8,260 bases of DNA, taken from the NCBI GenBank assembly GCA_018065025.1, contig JAGHUB010000420.1, positions 1 to 8,260 of the forward strand, read 5' to 3'. The position numbers and the translations under genes were made by a program. The notes under the pieces are model-generated. The model ran no database searches, was not told the DNA's origin, and was given only the letters and a program-made list of their open reading frames with translations. The stretch comes from Candidatus Equihabitans merdae (GTDB lineage Bacteria > Bacillota > Clostridia > Lachnospirales > Lachnospiraceae). Positions 5,955 to 8,260 of the stretch are shown here, piece by piece (the first letter of the stretch is position 1; the number at the start of each line of letters is the position of its first letter).

Positions 5955-7619
5955 TCAACGTTCAATAGATGAAATCAGGATCACTTCATAGCCTTCCTGG
6001 TCGTCAGTATATTCTACCGTGACCACATCCCCTTCCTTAACAGCTACCACGGTTTCGTCAGCAGCAACGGCGATTTTGTAGATCACATCATCCTTATCAA
6101 TGAGGTAGGCGTAAGTATTGCCTTCAGTATCGGCAAAGACCACGGAAGCGACCGTGATTTTCTTGGAAATGGTCTCACCGCTGGGTACTGTGGCACCGCC
6201 CTTTGCGATTCTGCCACGGTATTCCTTAAGGGCACCGTTCAGTGATGTAGAAACGGAAACGATGGTGTAGTTATTAACATTTACCGCTGCATATTCCTTA
6301 ACCAGGCCGCCGCTGTCCTTCAGTACCATTACATAAGTAGGAACATTATCTACGGTAACCAGTGAGGGGAAGGATGCCTGATAGCCATAGTTCTGAACGG
6401 CACCCTGAGCCGCTGTCATAGCAGAGTATTCTTCCGCGCCGGCACATTCTACATAAGTGCAGATACCGGTACGGGCATTGACCATGATAAAGCCCAGGTT
6501 AGATTCGTCAGCGTTGACGGAAGTAACGCCGGTATAAATGAAGAGGTCATTGCCCTTGGCCAGATAGCCGAAGTCATCGGTGGTCTTAAGGCAGCCCTTC
6601 TGACCGATGACGGAATTGAGCCAGCCATTTCTCAAAGAACCGTAGGCGTCATAGAGACTGCAGGCGAAGTTGCCGGTAAGAACATTATCCACCCAATCCG
6701 GAATATTTCCCAGATCATAGTAGTTGCTCTCACCACTGGACGGATCGGTGATAACAGCACCTTTGATGACATCACCCTGGAAAAGGAAGAGACGCTTGTA
6801 AACCGGTGTGACACAATAGGGCAGGCCTTCCTCATCGATCTCAAACTGAGGTGTTCCCAGGATAGCGAAGGGGTACTGAATACGGAGGTGGCGGGGCAGG
6901 TAATTGAAGAAATAGCCTCGCTCCATGTATTTCATGCCCTGAGCTGTCCGGACAAATGTGGCATCGAAGGACTGGGTATCGACTTTGACGTAACCCGGCA
7001 CACCTGACTTATAGTTGTTGACGAACTTGAAGAAGCCGCCGTATTCCAGGGGCGCTGCCTTAATAATGGTATCGTTGTAGACCAAAGTGGTGTAGCCATC
7101 AGATACTTCGAACTGGGAAACCAGATCTGTCAGAGAACCGATGACACGGTCACCCAGAATACGGGCACTGTTAGTGTCCATCAGGGAAATGTGATCCACA
7201 TCGTCGGAAGTTGGCAGATCCTCGAAGACACCATTTTCCGGCACCATACGATTGGCGTAAGTACCTGCATGGAAAATGGAGGATGAGATCAGGGCAAACA
7301 AGGCACTGATGATAAAGCAGGCCGCTGCCAGCAGGAATGGACGCAGAGAGAAAAGTTCACTGCCATCCCCGGCATTCTGCCACATATCCTTCAAATCGTC
7401 CTTGTCAAAACGCTTGCCATATCGACGGGAAAATCTGCCGGCGAAGAAACTGGCCGGACGACCCAGTATGAAGCAGGCGATGCCGCTGACGATAAATACC
7501 CCTACCAGATAGCTCCAGAACTCCGGTGTCTGGGGATTCAAAGGCGGCAGCAGGAACCAGAACATGATCAGCGCCGTGACAATGATGATCAGGATGCGTT
7601 TAATATTGAGTTTCTTCAT
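5955..7619 (-). CDS. Large membrane-anchored protein of unknown function
   Basis: A 554-residue protein with three predicted membrane segments: about 9-27, 37-53 and 95-115. A basic, Arg/Lys-rich loop (54-77) separates the second and third, which by the positive-inside rule would be cytoplasmic. The remaining 430 or so residues would then sit outside the cell as one large soluble part. It resembles, from memory, a conserved but uncharacterised Firmicutes family with a motif like DTNSARILGDRVIG (148-161) just after the last membrane segment; I cannot name a function. The last 70 residues are beta-rich (GDVVTVEY and similar) and may be a small OB-like domain. ATG 7619 is chosen because GGAG lies six bases upstream and the hydrophobic N terminus begins directly after it; ATG 7682 would add 21 polar residues. 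It is upstream of the lipoprotein on the same strand and divergent from queT. Confidence 0.8.
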   Translation of the reverse strand: MKKLNIKRILIIIVTALIMFWFLLPPLNPQTPEFWSYLVGVFIVSGIACFILGRPASFFAGRFSRRYGKRFDKDDLKDMWQNAGDGSELFSLRPFLLAAACFIISALFALISSSIFHAGTYANRMVPENGVFEDLPTSDDVDHISLMDTNSARILGDRVIGSLTDLVSQFEVSDGYTTLVYNDTIIKAAPLEYGGFFKFVNNYKSGVPGYVKVDTQSFDATFVRTAQGMKYMERGYFFNYLPRHLRIQYPFAILGTPQFEIDEEGLPYCVTPVYKRLFLFQGDVIKGAVITDPSSGESNYYDLGNIPDWVDNVLTGNFACSLYDAYGSLRNGWLNSVIGQKGCLKTTDDFGYLAKGNDLFIYTGVTSVNADESNLGFIMVNARTGICTYVECAGAEEYSAMTAAQGAVQNYGYQASFPSLVTVDNVPTYVMVLKDSGGLVKEYAAVNVNNYTIVSVSTSLNGALKEYRGRIAKGGATVPSGETISKKITVASVVFADTEGNTYAYLIDKDDVIYKIAVAADETVVAVKEGDVVTVEYTDDQEGYEVILISSIER

Positions 7620-7850
7620 ATAAATCTCCATTCCGCAGGGAAGTTGCAGCACACACCGTGATGAAACGCTACTGTCTTTCACATGGCTTTATTCTTACCT
7701 GCAGCTTAATGCTCAGCATTTATTTCCAACTATACTACATTAAATCCCTGGAATATGCCACCGCAAACAAAATGCATTTACCGTGTTGACACACAGGTGG
7801 CTGCCCGGAGTCCTGGTGGCAGATAATCGTCAGGGCAAAAAATACTCTTG
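7620..7850. other. Intergenic region upstream of the divergent membrane-protein gene
   Basis: This stretch lies between the membrane-protein start and the queT promoter. It contains the 13-bp palindrome with its possible -10, and an imperfect CTGCC...GGCAG inverted repeat at about 7801-7821. No coding sequence is supported on either strand. Confidence 0.5.
7708..7720. repeat. 13-bp palindrome upstream of the membrane-protein gene
   Basis: AATGCT-C-AGCATT is a perfect inverted repeat. On the minus strand it lies about 8 bp downstream of TATAGT (7729-7734, 5/6 to a -10), where a transcription start would fall, as expected of a repressor site. No acceptable -35 accompanies that -10, so both are tentative. 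Confidence 0.35.
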
Positions 7851-7879
7851 TTGAAATAATATGTTCTATGTGTTATTCT
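7851..7879 (+). promoter_or_regulatory. Sigma-A-type promoter for queT
   Basis: TTGAAA (7851-7856, 5/6) and TATTCT (7874-7879, 4/6) are spaced by exactly 17 bp. The expected start, about seven bases after the -10, is 7886 or 7887, which is the first base of the riboswitch stem described next. That agreement raises confidence in both. Confidence 0.72.
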
Positions 7880-7886
7880 CTTCCTC

Positions 7887-7928
7887 GAGTGTTCGTGACC
7901 TTCCACTCATTAAACAAAACTAGAGGAG
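7887..7928 (+). ncRNA. Candidate preQ1 class I riboswitch controlling queT
   Basis: The layout matches the minimal preQ1-I aptamer: a 5-bp stem GAGTG (7887-7891) with CACTC (7904-7908), a 12-base loop starting TTC and ending in C (7903, the position of the ligand-pairing cytosine), then an A-rich tail ATTAAACAAAACTAG that runs into the GAGGAG Shine-Dalgarno (7923-7928). Stem length, loop length and tail closely parallel the B. subtilis and Thermoanaerobacter aptamers as I recall them. Bound preQ1 would pull the tail into a pseudoknot and hide the ribosome site, acting on translation. The weak point is the pseudoknot: loop G7897 can pair C7920, but the rest of that helix is not a clean match. 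Position directly before a queT gene supports the call; no terminator hairpin follows. Confidence 0.62.
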
Positions 7929-7937
7929 AAATTAAAC

Positions 7938-8260
7938 ATGAAAAACAAGAGTGTTGCGTATCTTACGCACGCAGCTATGATTGCTGCGGTCTATGTGGTG
8001 TTAACCTTTGTGTTTGCGCCCATTTCCTTCAGTGAAGTGCAAGTCAGAATCTCTGAAGCTCTGACTATACTTCCTCTCTTCACACCCGCTGCCATCCCCG
8101 GCCTGTTCGTTGGCTGTCTGATCGGCAATGTCTTAGGTGGTGCTATTCTGCCGGATATTATCTTCGGTTCTATCGCCACACTGCTGGGTGCCCTTGGTAC
8201 CTATTACCTTAGAAATGCTAAAACCTGGATCGCCATGCTGCCTCCCGTGGTGGCTAATAT
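7938..8260 (+). CDS. queT: QueT family queuosine-precursor transporter (3' end cut by window)
   Basis: The first 107 residues of a QueT-type (DUF988) integral membrane protein, the substrate-binding S component of an ECF transporter that imports queuosine precursors such as preQ1 or preQ0; the family is usually about 160-170 residues, so around one third is missing beyond the right edge. Support: a hydrophobic N terminus followed by the family hallmark VQVRISEALTILPLFTPAAI (35-54), then GLFVGCLIGNVLGGA (56-70) and further membrane segments. ATG 7938 has GAGGAG nine bases upstream, and the next in-frame ATG (7977) would remove conserved sequence. The energising ECF ATPases and EcfT are normally shared and encoded elsewhere. 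Likely repressed at translation by preQ1 through the leader riboswitch. Confidence 0.9.
   Translation, partial: MKNKSVAYLTHAAMIAAVYVVLTFVFAPISFSEVQVRISEALTILPLFTPAAIPGLFVGCLIGNVLGGAILPDIIFGSIATLLGALGTYYLRNAKTWIAMLPPVVAN

Noticed and set aside
7786..7791. Perfect TTGACA upstream of queT
   Set aside because: The sequence 17 bp on is AGTCCT, not a -10; the TTGAAA/TATTCT pair downstream is much better placed.
7887..7937. preQ1 class II or III riboswitch
   Set aside because: Both need longer RNAs with an extra helix; here only one short stem and an A-rich tail fit before the start codon.

Overview
The window looks like chromosomal DNA from an anaerobic Firmicute, probably a gut-type Clostridium relative. 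The evidence is the strong AGGAGG-type ribosome binding sites, moderate GC, a lipoprotein with a Gram-positive-style signal, an ECF-type QueT transporter, and a xanthine-dehydrogenase-like pair of the type found in purine- and selenium-related clusters of anaerobes. No taxonomic marker gene is present, so this placement is inference.

Layout. (1) Positions 1-3457, minus strand: a two-gene operon, ygfM-like (FAD subunit) followed by xdhD-like (molybdopterin subunit, running off the left edge). The genes overlap by ATGA. The XdhD-like protein starts with a ferredoxin-fold domain in which seven of the eight expected iron-sulfur cysteines are replaced. (2) Positions 3458-3709: a divergent intergenic region with a convincing plus-strand promoter and a weaker minus-strand candidate whose spacer holds an 8-bp palindrome. 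(3) Positions 3710-4756, plus strand: a uroporphyrinogen-decarboxylase-family protein with the His-x-Cys...Cys zinc motif of MtaA/MtbA-type corrinoid methyltransferases. (4) Positions 4816-4852: a shared, bidirectional hairpin terminator. (5) Positions 4877-7619, minus strand: a lipoprotein with two tandem copies of an unrecognised beta-rich domain, preceded by a large membrane-anchored protein of unknown function. (6) Positions 7620-7937: a second divergent intergenic region with a sigma-A promoter and, exactly at its predicted transcript start, a candidate preQ1 class I riboswitch. (7) Positions 7938-8260, plus strand: the start of queT, a queuosine-precursor transporter, cut by the right edge.

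How the parts fit. YgfM and XdhD would form a molybdenum hydroxylase-like enzyme, probably for a purine or related heterocycle, but the usual Fe-S wire between molybdenum and FAD is absent from what can be seen. The methyltransferase-like gene shares the divergent promoter region and may be co-regulated. The riboswitch would let preQ1 shut down its own transporter. The lipoprotein and membrane protein appear to be an unrelated envelope module. No mobile element, CRISPR array, tRNA or rRNA was seen.
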